Assembly (NCBI GenBank): GCA_965216255.1
Contig: OZ244148.1
Span: forward strand, 248,001 to 312,000
Length of the DNA stretch: 64,000 nt
Origin: G965216255 sp965216255
GTDB lineage: Bacteria; Bacteroidota; Rhodothermia; Rhodothermales; Bin80
Reading direction: 5' to 3'
Of this stretch, positions 49,914-58,469 are shown piece by piece (position 1 is the first letter of the stretch; each line of letters opens with the position of its first letter). A model generated the notes under the pieces. The model saw nothing but the letters and a program-made list of their open reading frames with translations, made no database searches and was not told the origin of the DNA. The translations under genes were made by a program, and so were the position numbers.

Positions 49914-50201
49914 TTGGCGAAAGCGATTCGTCGCAAATGCGGAGACCGCTTGTCCTATGCCAGGACATGGGGGGACGTTGAGTCGATACTTAACGCTAGC
50001 GGCTACGCGCTTGCGGTCGGGGGGCGCAGGGGTGGGCTGGTGATCACCGATGGCAAGCGGCAGACGTCGGCCAGCCGCGTTCATCGCGGCCTGAGCCGGC
50101 CTAAACTGGAGAAGCGCTTCGGAACCACCCTGGAGGAAGACCGCCTGGCGCGGGAGCGCCAGCACGAGCGGCGGCGCACAGTTGTGGCCCTTGAACGATG
50201 A
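49914..50201 (+). pseudogene. Relaxase C-terminal-type domain fragment
   Basis: From a possible TTG start, 95 codons encode YARTWGDVESILNASGYALA, then GGLVITDGKRQTSASRVHRG and LSRPKLEKRFGTTLEEDRLA. In MobA/VirD2-type relaxases the segment W-x-x-x-E-x-x-L-x-x-x-GY-L followed by GRGL-VTDG...SRI-RDL-x-x-KLE-RFG occurs after the catalytic domain. The frame is open leftwards into the integrase remnant, so this is the residue of a larger gene. It overlaps the next gene by four bases (ATGA), a translational coupling that could still drive expression. Confidence 0.6.
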
Positions 50202-51340
50202 GAATGACTATGAAGACCAGCAACGAGGACGACACCGGCCAATCGGGGACGAAGGGGACGGTGACGATCGAGTGGAACCTGGACTTTGATAATCGGTGGT
50301 GCACGATAAATAGCGTTGGGTCGGGCGATGATAAGGTCACGATCGGAGAGGAAGGTCGGGTACGGCTGAAAGGGAGATGCAGACGTTGTTGGGGAGGGCT
50401 CATCGGCAAGGTTGCTACGGGAGACGTGCCAACGGCCATTCGGTGCCGCGTCTGCGGCCTCCTGCTTGAAGGCGACGAGGCCGGGGAAGAGTACCGGCGG
50501 ATGAATGAGCAAGACGCTTGGGATACTGCCTCCCTAATGGTCTTTGGCGGTTTGCCGAAGTACCGCAAAGACGCGAGGTTTGTGAGCAAGATCTTTTCTC
50601 ACATCAACCGCCAGACTGCGGAGGAATTCCACGAACGCACAAATGCCGAGGCGCAAAATATACCCAAGAATGACAGGCTAACCCGAAAGGGGTTCCACCG
50701 GGGATCGGCAGGGTTCCTGTTCCTGCAGGCGCGAGCGCTGATGTCCGGGGTAGAGCGCCTGCCCAGGGAATCGTCTGTTGTGCGTTTTTGGGACATCGAC
50801 ATACACGATGACGGGTCGGCTACGGTGCACATTCCCACGAAAGAACTACGTGAGGATTCCAATACGAGCAAAAACGAGCTGATGAAAAGGCTCGGCTCCA
50901 CCATGACCATCGCCATGATGTCCGCGTTCTCGTGCGAGTTGGCGATGAAGGCGATACGTCTTACTCGCATGGACGAAGCCCAGAGGAGCCATGACCTGTG
51001 GCAATTGTACCGCGACCTAGCGGAGGACAGCAGAGCGCGGATGGAAGAGGATTTTTCGGGAATCGATTCCGTGCTAAAGAGCGCGCGGCACACCTTCGGC
51101 AAATGGCGATACTTCGAAGAGGATGTGGGTAGTCGCGGCGTGGAGGTGATGATCGACACGGGCCGGGCGTTCGACCTGGCGAAGGCGGCGAGAGTTCTTC
51201 TCGACGAGGCCGAGATGATGGGGCTCGGGTACAATGTTCACATTGACGCGACGCAAAAGGTGAGCACGGCCGGCGACCAGCAATACAGGCACGTCACCCA
51301 CAAGATGGACATCACGGCTTCGGAGTCGCCGCGTGGATGA
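50198..51340 (+). CDS. Zinc-ribbon plus HEPN-like protein (380 aa)
   Basis: The ATG at 50198 overlaps the relaxase fragment's TGA. Residues 61-86 carry CRRC and CRVC separated by 18 residues, a plausible zinc ribbon. The C-terminal part from about residue 240 is helical, with MMSAFSCELAMKAIRLTRMD, then SHDLWQLYRDLAEDSRARME and SARHTFGKWRYFEED. This is the layout of HEPN domains that carry no obvious RxxxxH catalytic pair. HEPN proteins are often RNases or toxin/defence factors; this one could be a scaffold. It is absent from the flanking repeats and sits within the repeat-bounded island. I cannot identify a close relative. ATGs at 50204 and 50210 are alternative starts. Confidence 0.75.
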   Translation: MRMTMKTSNEDDTGQSGTKGTVTIEWNLDFDNRWCTINSVGSGDDKVTIGEEGRVRLKGRCRRCWGGLIGKVATGDVPTAIRCRVCGLLLEGDEAGEEYRRMNEQDAWDTASLMVFGGLPKYRKDARFVSKIFSHINRQTAEEFHERTNAEAQNIPKNDRLTRKGFHRGSAGFLFLQARALMSGVERLPRESSVVRFWDIDIHDDGSATVHIPTKELREDSNTSKNELMKRLGSTMTIAMMSAFSCELAMKAIRLTRMDEAQRSHDLWQLYRDLAEDSRARMEEDFSGIDSVLKSARHTFGKWRYFEEDVGSRGVEVMIDTGRAFDLAKAARVLLDEAEMMGLGYNVHIDATQKVSTAGDQQYRHVTHKMDITASESPRG

Positions 51341-51373
51341 GAATGGTGAACGCATCCGCGTCTCGCTAAAACA

Positions 51374-51389
51374 TTTCCGATAATAACAC
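51374..51389. repeat. Internal partial island repeat B
   Basis: TAAAACATTTCCGATAATAA and CAC are identical to repeat A, followed by different sequence (ATGTGCGCATG). It lies 34 bases after the zinc-ribbon/HEPN gene and marks a possible junction between two modules. Confidence 0.7.
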
Positions 51390-51597
51390 ATGTGCGCATG
51401 AAGCCGTGGAAACGCGGCCCACGGGTGCTAAAGTCCGCCTCGACGGCTTTAGCTTCCCCAGATAGTCAGGGGTTATCAGGGAAAGGTCTTCATAGTCGCC
51501 CTGGACCGTACCTGAATGCGATTGGGCGCGATCTGCGGTGCTCCACCCTAATTGTTGCGCGGTGATCTCAGGCGCCGTGCAGGGTGTCCTGACCAGT

Positions 51598-51652
51598 CGT
51601 TCATTACCGGTTTGTGAGGCGTAAAAGATTGCCTGTAATGGCCGTTAACGGA
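51598..51652. repeat. Internal degenerate island repeat D with CCGTTAACGG palindrome
   Basis: CGTTCATTACCG and GGCGTAAAAGATT parallel CGTTCATTGCCG and GGCATAAAACATT of repeat A, including a related stretch (GTGCAGGG) upstream. It ends in the 10-bp palindrome CCGTTAACGG at 51643-51652; the same palindrome occurs at 58470-58479. Confidence 0.5.
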
Positions 51653-51669
51653 CCTTCCGGCCTTGCACG

Positions 51670-51807
51670 TCATAAAACCTGGCTGATCACTTCCGACTCG
51701 CGCGTGCGAAACCGCTGACAAAACAGGAACGTGTCCCGCACGCCCCTGCCACCCAGCACACAGTGACGGGAATGCGCATCCAAGCCAAGATATGCCAGCT
51801 CGCGCAT
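51670..51807 (-). pseudogene. IS110-family transposase N-terminal remnant
   Basis: From ATG 51807 it encodes MRELAYLGLDAHSRHCVLGG, then RDTFLFCQRFRTRESEVISQV and TGA. YLGLDAHS carries the first residue of the IS110 DEDD catalytic set. Only the first 45 codons remain. It lies between repeat D and the PHP-ATPase gene. Confidence 0.65.
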
Positions 51808-52040
51808 CAAGACCTCCTTGGCGCGTTAGCGTGTGAAGGCAATGCCCGCTCAAAGGCGTCTACTGTTCTCGATACCTAATCTTAAATGCACTGAAAATCT
51901 GTCCAATGTTTGGGGTACAATACACTCGGCCGATTGTGAAGCTAAATCCGGTGATTCTTTTTCATCAGATCCAATACCTCTTCAGGGAAATCGGCTGGGC
52001 GCAGCTTGGGGGAAGTTGAGGTGCCCACGAATACGCGAAA

Positions 52041-54755
52041 ATGAGGCACATGACTGCAAAAGACGACCCAATCGCCAACGCACTTAAGCTTCCCAGTGGG
52101 GCGCAATTCTACAAATGCGCGCTTCAGGTGAATCCACATCACTATAGCGAGACGTTTCGCGGCCAGCCGTCTGATGGGGACGTTATCAGCCATGCTCAAG
52201 CGATCATAGATAAGGCTGTAGAGCTGGACATCGAAGTGCTAGCTATCACTGATCACAATAACGTTAGCGGTGTGGCTGCTTTTCGAGATGCAGCCCAAGG
52301 TCGTCGCGTTCATATTTTTCCGGGCTTCGAATTATCCTCAAGCGAGGGCATTCATGTCCTGTGTCTGTATCCGCCGGATGTGAGTGATAGACACCTCGAG
52401 CGCTATCTCGGGGAATTCGGAATTCGCGATCCTAAACCGTCATCTGGCCTGGCTGACAAACCTTTTGACAAGGTCTTGGAAGTTGTTCAAAGCCAAGGCG
52501 GAATCACCATTGCAGCACACGTGTCGAACAATAAGGGACTGTTCACGGTGTTGAATGGCGGGGCAAGGATTCGTGCGTGGCAGGACAAGAACCTATTGGC
52601 CATCCAAATACCAGGAGCCACTTGTGATCTGCCGGATGATATCCGCCCGATAGTCGAGAACCGAGATGGCAACTATCGTCGCCCCCAACTTTTGGGATAT
52701 GACCTCACCGTCGCTGCCGTTAATGCCAAAGACATCGTCCAACCTGAGGACCTTGACGATAGGTCGGCCACTTGCTGGATCAAGATGTCTGAAGTCAGCA
52801 TAGAGGGATTGCGTCAGGCCTTTCTTGATCCCGGATCCCGGATTCGATTGAATCCTAAAAGCGGAAAACTAGAACCTGAGAAGCACACGGAGCTAGTCGC
52901 ATTGGCATGGGAAGGTGGATTTCTCGACGGTGTAACGGTACATCTAAATTCCAATCTGAATGTGCTCATAGGTGGGCGAGGTACAGGTAAATCCACCTTC
53001 GTGGAGAGCATCCGAGCTGTACTGGGTCTCGATCCAATCGGTGAAGAGGCGCGCAAGGCGCATAACGGTATCGTTCGGCATGTGCTGCGCAGCGGCACTA
53101 AAATTATAATGCTCGTACGTGTACATCGGCCCGGCGTCCGTGAGTACCGGATTGAACGAACCATTCCAAACCCGCCATTAGTGCGAGAAATGAGCGGTAA
53201 GGTTACGCACCTTGCGCCTACAGATATTCTTCCAAAAGTAGAAGCCTATGGCCAGCACGAGATATCGGAACTTACCAAGAGCAGCGAGAAGCTCACGCGC
53301 TTGCTCGATCGATTTGTGAGGCGTGATGAGTCGCTCGCCAGTCGAAAAGCATCGCTGAGACGTGAACTGCAGAAAAATCGTCGCGCGCTGTGCGACACGC
53401 GCAGCGAGATCGAGACAGTTGAGGAACGCCTAGCAGCACTGCCTGATCTGGAAGAAACACTCGAACGCTTCCAGGAGGTGGGCCTTGAGGAGCGGTTGCG
53501 GGAACAGAGCTTGCTGGTGCGCGAGGAACGCGTGCTTGGTTTCGTTCCTGAGCGTCTCGGGCCCTTCCGTGATGCCCTTGAAACCCTGCAGCGTGAGCTG
53601 CCTATCGATCGCGCCTTCCTGTCAAAAAGGGCGCTCAAAGACCTGCCGGGCGAGAATATCCTTTCGCGTGCAAACCAAGTGCTTGCCGATCTAGAGAGAG
53701 ACATTAAGAGGATCTCTTCTGAATTGGAGAAGGCGTTGAATCGCGTCGATCACCGCATTGGCCAAGTGCACTCGGATTGGGATGTTCGTAGGCAACGTGT
53801 ACAGGCTGCCTACGAACAAATTCTCCGTGATCTCCAAAAGTCGCGTGTAGACGGGGAAGAGTTCATCCGGCTTCGCCAGAAAATCGAGAAGCTGCGACCA
53901 CTTCAAGGGCGGCATACGCTTCTAAGTCGCTTAGTAAGGGAGCACACCGATAAAAGACGGACCCTAGTCGCTGAATGGGAAGACATCAAAGCAAAGGAAT
54001 TTCGCATCCTTGGCCAGGCAGCAAAGAAGGTCAGCGAGAAACTTCGAAACAGCGTGGAGGCGCAGGTAACCGCAGGAAGCAATCGTGAGCCACTATTCGA
54101 AATGCTGCGCACCGGAATCGGTGGTCGGATGTCAGAAGCAATTGACAGGCTGGGTTCGGTTCCCGATCTCTCCCTCACGCAGTTTGTTGAAACTTGCCGT
54201 TCTGGCGCCGCAGCACTTAACAAAGTTTACGGCATCACTTCCGGACAGGCGGAACGTATTTCCAAGGCTGATCCTGAGGTGTACATGCGGATTGAGGAAC
54301 TGGAGCTTGCGCCGGCTACGGAAATTCGTCTTAACACTGCGCCAAAAGGAGGCCCTCCTACCTGGCAGAAACTAGAAGAGCTTTCAACCGGACAGAAAGC
54401 GACCGCTGTACTTCTGCTTCTGCTGCTTGAGTCGGATGCACCGCTGATAGTGGACCAGCCGGAGGACGATCTGGATAACCGCTTCATTACTGAAGGAATC
54501 GTGCCCCGTATGCGCGAAGAGAAGCAACGGAGGCAGTTCATATTCTCAACGCATAATGCAAACATTCCTGTGCTCGGTGACGCTGAGATGATTCTCGGGC
54601 TCTCGGCCTCTGGTGAAGCCGGCGGCGGGTCCGCGCGCATCGCACTTGAGCATATGGGGTCAATCGACTCCCAGTCGGTTCGCGAACTCGTGGAAGAAAT
54701 TCTGGAGGGCGGCCGCGATGCGTTCGAGACACGGCGCCGGAAGTACGGATTCTGA
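52041..54755 (+). CDS. PHP-domain / SMC-like ATPase (TrlF-type, 904 aa)
   Basis: Residues 20-270 form a PHP-like domain: FYKCALQVNP at 23-32, AITDHNNVSG with Asp71-His72, and IAAHVSNN with His160. The usual opening HxH is replaced by QVN, so metal binding or hydrolysis may be altered. The ATPase follows: Walker A GGRGTGKST at 311-319, a long central helical region (about 400-690, rich in Glu/Arg and Leu heptads), signature LSTGQKATA at 781-789, Walker B LIVDQPEDDLDN at 802-813, and an H-loop STHNANIPV near 836. It belongs to the group NCBI calls TrlF-family AAA-like ATPases, as I recall. ATPase-driven sensing joined to a PHP module is typical of conflict systems, but its target is unknown. 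A second ATG (52050) also fits the start. Confidence 0.93.
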   Translation: MRHMTAKDDPIANALKLPSGAQFYKCALQVNPHHYSETFRGQPSDGDVISHAQAIIDKAVELDIEVLAITDHNNVSGVAAFRDAAQGRRVHIFPGFELSSSEGIHVLCLYPPDVSDRHLERYLGEFGIRDPKPSSGLADKPFDKVLEVVQSQGGITIAAHVSNNKGLFTVLNGGARIRAWQDKNLLAIQIPGATCDLPDDIRPIVENRDGNYRRPQLLGYDLTVAAVNAKDIVQPEDLDDRSATCWIKMSEVSIEGLRQAFLDPGSRIRLNPKSGKLEPEKHTELVALAWEGGFLDGVTVHLNSNLNVLIGGRGTGKSTFVESIRAVLGLDPIGEEARKAHNGIVRHVLRSGTKIIMLVRVHRPGVREYRIERTIPNPPLVREMSGKVTHLAPTDILPKVEAYGQHEISELTKSSEKLTRLLDRFVRRDESLASRKASLRRELQKNRRALCDTRSEIETVEERLAALPDLEETLERFQEVGLEERLREQSLLVREERVLGFVPERLGPFRDALETLQRELPIDRAFLSKRALKDLPGENILSRANQVLADLERDIKRISSELEKALNRVDHRIGQVHSDWDVRRQRVQAAYEQILRDLQKSRVDGEEFIRLRQKIEKLRPLQGRHTLLSRLVREHTDKRRTLVAEWEDIKAKEFRILGQAAKKVSEKLRNSVEAQVTAGSNREPLFEMLRTGIGGRMSEAIDRLGSVPDLSLTQFVETCRSGAAALNKVYGITSGQAERISKADPEVYMRIEELELAPATEIRLNTAPKGGPPTWQKLEELSTGQKATAVLLLLLLESDAPLIVDQPEDDLDNRFITEGIVPRMREEKQRRQFIFSTHNANIPVLGDAEMILGLSASGEAGGGSARIALEHMGSIDSQSVRELVEEILEGGRDAFETRRRKYGF

Positions 54756-54757
54756 CC

Positions 54758-56020
54758 ATGACCAAGACAGAATTGCTGGAGACTATTGCCAATGGAGAGA
54801 ATTCGCGGGTAGAATTCAAGCGCGACAACATGAAAGCGGCATCCCTCGCCAAGGAAATGTCGGCACTGCTTAACCTTGAGGGGGGTGTCATCTTGCTGGG
54901 AGTAGAAGATGACGGTGAAATCTCCGGTATGTCTAGGGATCGTCAGCTCGTAGAGGAGTGGGTCATGAATGCCGCACGACAGAGTATTCAGCCGGCGGTC
55001 ATACCCGTATATACCTCCATCATAATGGACAACGATAACCTGGTGGGCATCGTCGAACTCCATGCCGACAGCCCGGGCAAGCCCTACAAGGCGAGGAAGA
55101 GCAATGTCTGGGTCACGTATGTACGCGTTGGCAGCACCTCGCGGGACGCAACACATGAGGAAGAAGGTAGACTATACCAAGCCGCACGATTGGTCAGATA
55201 TGAGATCAAGCCGGTGTTGGATACGGGGCTTCGTAGTCTAGATATTGATAGAATCGAGAATTATTTCCGCGTTACCCTGAACAGATCGGTTCCCAGTCGT
55301 GAAGACGCCGATGGTTGGCAGCAACTTCTCCTTAACTCCGATTTGCTCGTTGAGACAGAAGATAATGTTTGCGCATCTGTAGCAGGACTACTGCTCTTCG
55401 GCCAGGACCCAAACCGTCGTTTGCCACAGGCAGGCGTAACGGCAGCAGTGTTTCCAGGTACCGAGAAAGACTACAATACAATTGACGAAGAGCGAGTTCG
55501 CGGGCCATTGGCACCGTTCACCTCCGAGCGCACTTCTGCGGTTGACAAAGGCGTGATCGACCGCACGGTAGATTTTGTAACGCGGAATTTGGGGAGTGTC
55601 GCGTGGCTCGAAGGTGGTCGACGGCACCAGAAGAAGGCATTTCCCCTTGACGCAGTGCGGGAAGCTATCGTAAATGCTGTAGCGCACCGTGATTACGCAC
55701 GGGAAGGTACCGACATAGAAGTATCTATGTACGTGGACCGGCTAGAGATTATTTCGCCCGGGCGCCTTCCAAACGGAGTAACAGTGGAAAAAATGAAAGA
55801 GGGCGTCGTCAGGGTGGCCCGTAATGAGCTTCTCAAGGAAATTCTCCGAGACTACAGCTACATAGAGCATTTCGGAATGGGAGTCCGTAAGCGGATCATC
55901 CAATCGATGCGAGACCACAATGGAACGGATCCGGATCTCATCGAGGACGAAGACCGCTTCAAGGTCTGTCTTTGGAAGCAGCGCCTACGGTCAGGAGCAA
56001 GCGAACCTGTCGCGCTCTAG
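54758..56020 (+). CDS. AlbA_2 (Schlafen-type) and HATPase-like domain protein (420 aa)
   Basis: Only two bases separate this ATG from the previous TGA, so the pair is one operon. The N-terminus is an AlbA_2 domain: ENSRVEFKRDNMKAASLAKE, then MSALLNLEGGVILLGVEDDG and EISGM, the EFK...GGxxxxGVxDxGxixG order. Residues 301-313 are REAIVNAVAHRDY, the N-box of the divergent histidine-kinase-type ATPase fold, and RLEIISPGRLPNGVTVEKMK and HFGMGVRKRII follow. AlbA_2 domains bind nucleic acid and in some Schlafen-like proteins cut RNA. This protein has the arrangement usually labelled ATP-binding or RNA-binding protein. Coupling with a PHP-SMC ATPase suggests an effector, which is inference. The stop is TAG. 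Confidence 0.92.
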   Translation: MTKTELLETIANGENSRVEFKRDNMKAASLAKEMSALLNLEGGVILLGVEDDGEISGMSRDRQLVEEWVMNAARQSIQPAVIPVYTSIIMDNDNLVGIVELHADSPGKPYKARKSNVWVTYVRVGSTSRDATHEEEGRLYQAARLVRYEIKPVLDTGLRSLDIDRIENYFRVTLNRSVPSREDADGWQQLLLNSDLLVETEDNVCASVAGLLLFGQDPNRRLPQAGVTAAVFPGTEKDYNTIDEERVRGPLAPFTSERTSAVDKGVIDRTVDFVTRNLGSVAWLEGGRRHQKKAFPLDAVREAIVNAVAHRDYAREGTDIEVSMYVDRLEIISPGRLPNGVTVEKMKEGVVRVARNELLKEILRDYSYIEHFGMGVRKRIIQSMRDHNGTDPDLIEDEDRFKVCLWKQRLRSGASEPVAL

Positions 56021-56142
56021 CCTTTCCCGAGACAAGCGTGCGGCAGTGCTCGCGTAGTTGATTTAGTAGACAAAGAGGTTCCGTCCACGGTTCACTCCGA
56101 CCAGACTCCTTCGGCACAAGCACAGCGGGAGCGTGCTTGCTG

Positions 56143-56148
56143 AAGGAG
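56143..56148 (+). promoter_or_regulatory. Shine-Dalgarno AAGGAG choosing ATG 56156
   Basis: AAGGAG is seven bases before ATG 56156. The in-frame ATG at 56150 begins one base after it, too near for initiation. Confidence 0.7.
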
Positions 56149-56155
56149 AATGCTA

Positions 56156-56878
56156 ATGAAGAATCTTACGCTTCTATTGTTGGTCCTTCTGCTTCCGGCT
56201 AGTGCGGGAGCGCAGGAGGCTATTGTACTGCCTGAACGCGGCATGGTCATGGAGGCGGGCGTATGGCAGACACCGACGCCCACGACGGCGCTGCGTGCTC
56301 TAATGGCGCAGAAGGGGCCCGGGAGCTACGAGGCCGCTGTGGCCGTACTGCGGCAGAAATTCGATACCCGCCCGGCTGCGGAGCTGGAAGCATTCGCTGC
56401 TGACCTCGAACGACTCATAACTGACGGGACCGAGATCCAGTCGATTGCCGCCGACTTGGCTCTGATCTTTGCTGCGAGCGACTACCAGGATGGTATCCCG
56501 TATGCCGGGGCGGCTGATGTATTCATATGGGTCTACGAGTCACTTGAGGACCGTAGTCATCCCAAGGCGTATGGCGCCTTGAGCGGGGTTTACACAACAG
56601 GCGACGTTGATTACGTTCGCGACCTGTTCAAGGCAAGCGAACAGCCTTTAGAACCCTGCTTCCAGTCCGGGGAAGCAAGGTATTTGGTGCCGGGAGAGGA
56701 CCCACCTCCGCTGCCTCCGAAGGAGGAGTGGTGCCCCAACACATCTGTGTGGTGTCAAGCAGGCCGAGTCCTGCTGAGTGGTGGAAAGGATGGCCGCCCT
56801 GATCCCGCCGCTCCTGATCCTGAGCTGCACGCGCCACTGTGCGAACGTAGCCGCCCGGTAATAACGTTCATCCCTTGA
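56156..56878 (+). CDS. Hypothetical secreted protein in the island
   Basis: The 240-aa product has a strong signal peptide, MKNLTLLLLVLLLPASAGAQ. The mature part has no motif that I recognise, but holds four Cys in two pairs (PCFQS, EWCPN with VWCQAG, and LCERSR), Pro-rich PPPLPPKEE and a helical N-terminal third (ALMAQKGPGSYEAAVAVLRQ, AAELEAFAADLERLI). The start was chosen from the ribosome-binding site. It is separated by 135 bp from the AlbA_2 gene and may have its own promoter. It could be cargo of the element or an old resident gene; neither can be shown here. Confidence 0.7.
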   Translation: MKNLTLLLLVLLLPASAGAQEAIVLPERGMVMEAGVWQTPTPTTALRALMAQKGPGSYEAAVAVLRQKFDTRPAAELEAFAADLERLITDGTEIQSIAADLALIFAASDYQDGIPYAGAADVFIWVYESLEDRSHPKAYGALSGVYTTGDVDYVRDLFKASEQPLEPCFQSGEARYLVPGEDPPPLPPKEEWCPNTSVWCQAGRVLLSGGKDGRPDPAAPDPELHAPLCERSRPVITFIP

Positions 56879-56997
56879 ACGCGAAGCGGCCGTGGGTGCT
56901 GTGAAGGGTCCGTCGGTACGAGTGGACGAAATCGCTCGGAATGCCTGGACGGTACTTGCAGGTACAGGTGGACGAATTCATCGGAATACGCACCGCT

Positions 56998-57280
56998 CGT
57001 TCATTCCCGTTTTCGGGACTTAAATTCTTTCCGATAATAACACATCGGGGGAAAGGATTGAGCACCGTCAGCCCCGCATCATGCCCTCGTCCCCGGCACT
57101 GAATCACGGAGTCCCTGCCCACGAGGTTAAGGAAATCATCAGGCATGCGTCACTGGCGACCAGCAGCAGATGCACCTATGCTCGGTTGGCCCCAGACACG
57201 CGCCCCCTTCTCATCCTCCAAAAACCGGTACCTTCAATTGTCGCAGACCGGGAAAGACAATTGACATTCATCAGAAGCCG
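56998..57280. repeat. Island direct repeat C (right)
   Basis: CGTTCATTCCCG, TTTTCGGGAC and TTTCCGATAATAACAC (57028-57043) are followed by GGGGGAAAGGATTGAGCACC and the integrase 3' end, parallel to 49572-49868 with scattered substitutions. Together they delimit about 7.4 kb. Confidence 0.85.
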
Positions 57281-57332
57281 CATCGAGAACACGAATACGA
57301 AAGTATGGAGAGGCTATTGCATATTCCAGTGA
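57105..57332 (+). pseudogene. Tyrosine recombinase C-terminal remnant in repeat C
   Basis: It encodes HEVKEIIRHASLATSSRCTY, then ARLAPDTRPL and SIVADRERQLTFIRSRIENT to a stop at 57332. It is the degraded sister of 49684-49891; the Tyr of the SRYTHA motif is replaced by Cys here (SRCTYA), so catalysis would be lost. Confidence 0.7.
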
Positions 57333-57371
57333 ACTCGACCACCTTTGGTGTCATGGCGCGGCTGGATTCGG

Positions 57372-57770
57372 TTAACGAGACGAGTGGTCGATTTGATACG
57401 AGTGGGACTGCACTTCTGACATACTTTTCCGCATTGAATCGCCGGTGAGTTCAATCCGGTGCGCGTTGTGTATGAGCCTGTCTAGGATGGCATCAGCCAG
57501 TGTCGGGTTGTCCATTGCCTCGTGCCAGTGCCCCACCGGCAACTGGCTCGTGGCCACGGTCGAACTGCATCGGTGTCGGTCATCCAACAACTCGAGCAAG
57601 TGTTGCTGTTGGGATGTCGTCAGTTGCGTCAGCCCCGAATCATCCAGTACAAGGACGTGGACGCGAGCCATCTATTGGAGCAACTTCAGATAGCGACCGT
57701 CGCCGTGGGCAATAGCCAGGTCTTCGAGCAGGCGTGGCAGCCGGTAGTAGCGGACCGTTAAGCCTTCGAG
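57372..57770 (-). pseudogene. IS21-family IstB ATPase remnant
   Basis: The minus strand encodes YYRLPRLLEDLAIAHGDGRY and LKLLQ followed by TAG where Gln is expected. It continues MARVHVLVLDDSGLTQL (Walker B region, usually VLDDWGL), then LLELLDDRHRCSSTVATSQL, PVGHWHEAMDNPTLADAILD and RLIHNAHRIELTGDSMRK, the IstB C-terminal order. Walker A and the N-terminus are missing. The transposase IstA is not present. Confidence 0.85.
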
Positions 57771-57977
57771 GCAAGTCTCAGGTCGTGGGCACACGCCTAT
57801 TGCGTGCCTTCATACGCGGCACTAACGACATCAGAAACCTTGCCGTCCCGGAGTTCATCATCAATCGCGATGATAATACCGTCTTCATTCACCATAATGG
57901 GTGAGCTCCTGGCTTAAGTTGCCAACGTTTATACCAATCTATTTGGTACTACACTTGGCAAGAAGATCAGCAATAGC

Positions 57978-58433
57978 GTGGCCGTCACAACCTTCGGGAT
58001 CAAATGGCGATCGCTTCAAGAAACGTTGGCAATGGGAGTGGTACGGCTACTTGTGTCGCTCCGAAGCGGGTCACGCAATAACCTATCCCTTGACTGCTTA
58101 TCCTGTCAGGTGGGGGCGGCGGATGTCGCATTCAAAGATCGACTGCACCGTCTGAAGGATAAATACTCTGATGTTCAGTTGATTCGCGACAATTTGTGCG
58201 CACACCATGATCGCGACACTCACGGTAGACAAGTTAGTCGGATGCGCGGACGAGATGATACCGGTCACGACGACACGTTTATGAACCGCGATGCCCTGTT
58301 TCTACTGGACTCGGTACGTGACATATCGGGGCTCTGTAGGGATTGGTATAACGATGAGCGTGGCGTACCATCAGCGCTGGATAGTTCCATAGACGTGACC
58401 GCATTGTTGGAGCGTATCGATCTCCCAGCCTAG
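57978..58433 (+). CDS. Hypothetical protein with a HEPN-like Rx5H motif
   Basis: The 151-codon ORF is compositionally mixed: the first 50 residues look poorly coding, but the C-terminal part reads well (DRLHRLKDKYSDVQLIRDNL, LFLLDSVRDISGLCRDWYN). RDNLCAHH fits the HEPN RNase motif R-x(4-6)-H, with Arg and His five residues apart. A true start may lie further in, and the gene may be a truncated remnant next to the IS21 debris. No domain database match can be claimed. Confidence 0.45.
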   Translation: MAVTTFGIKWRSLQETLAMGVVRLLVSLRSGSRNNLSLDCLSCQVGAADVAFKDRLHRLKDKYSDVQLIRDNLCAHHDRDTHGRQVSRMRGRDDTGHDDTFMNRDALFLLDSVRDISGLCRDWYNDERGVPSALDSSIDVTALLERIDLPA

Positions 58434-58469
58434 CACCCCATATTTTGCCTCAACAAGCAAATGCAGGAT

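Noticed and set aside
21084..57770. Recoding of TAG as Gln, suggested by TAG at Gln/Glu positions in IS5 and IstB
   Set aside because: TAG is a genuine stop in intact genes (the AlbA_2 gene at 56018-56020 and the Doc antitoxin at 37080-37082), and the same pseudogenes also have frameshifts and other stops.
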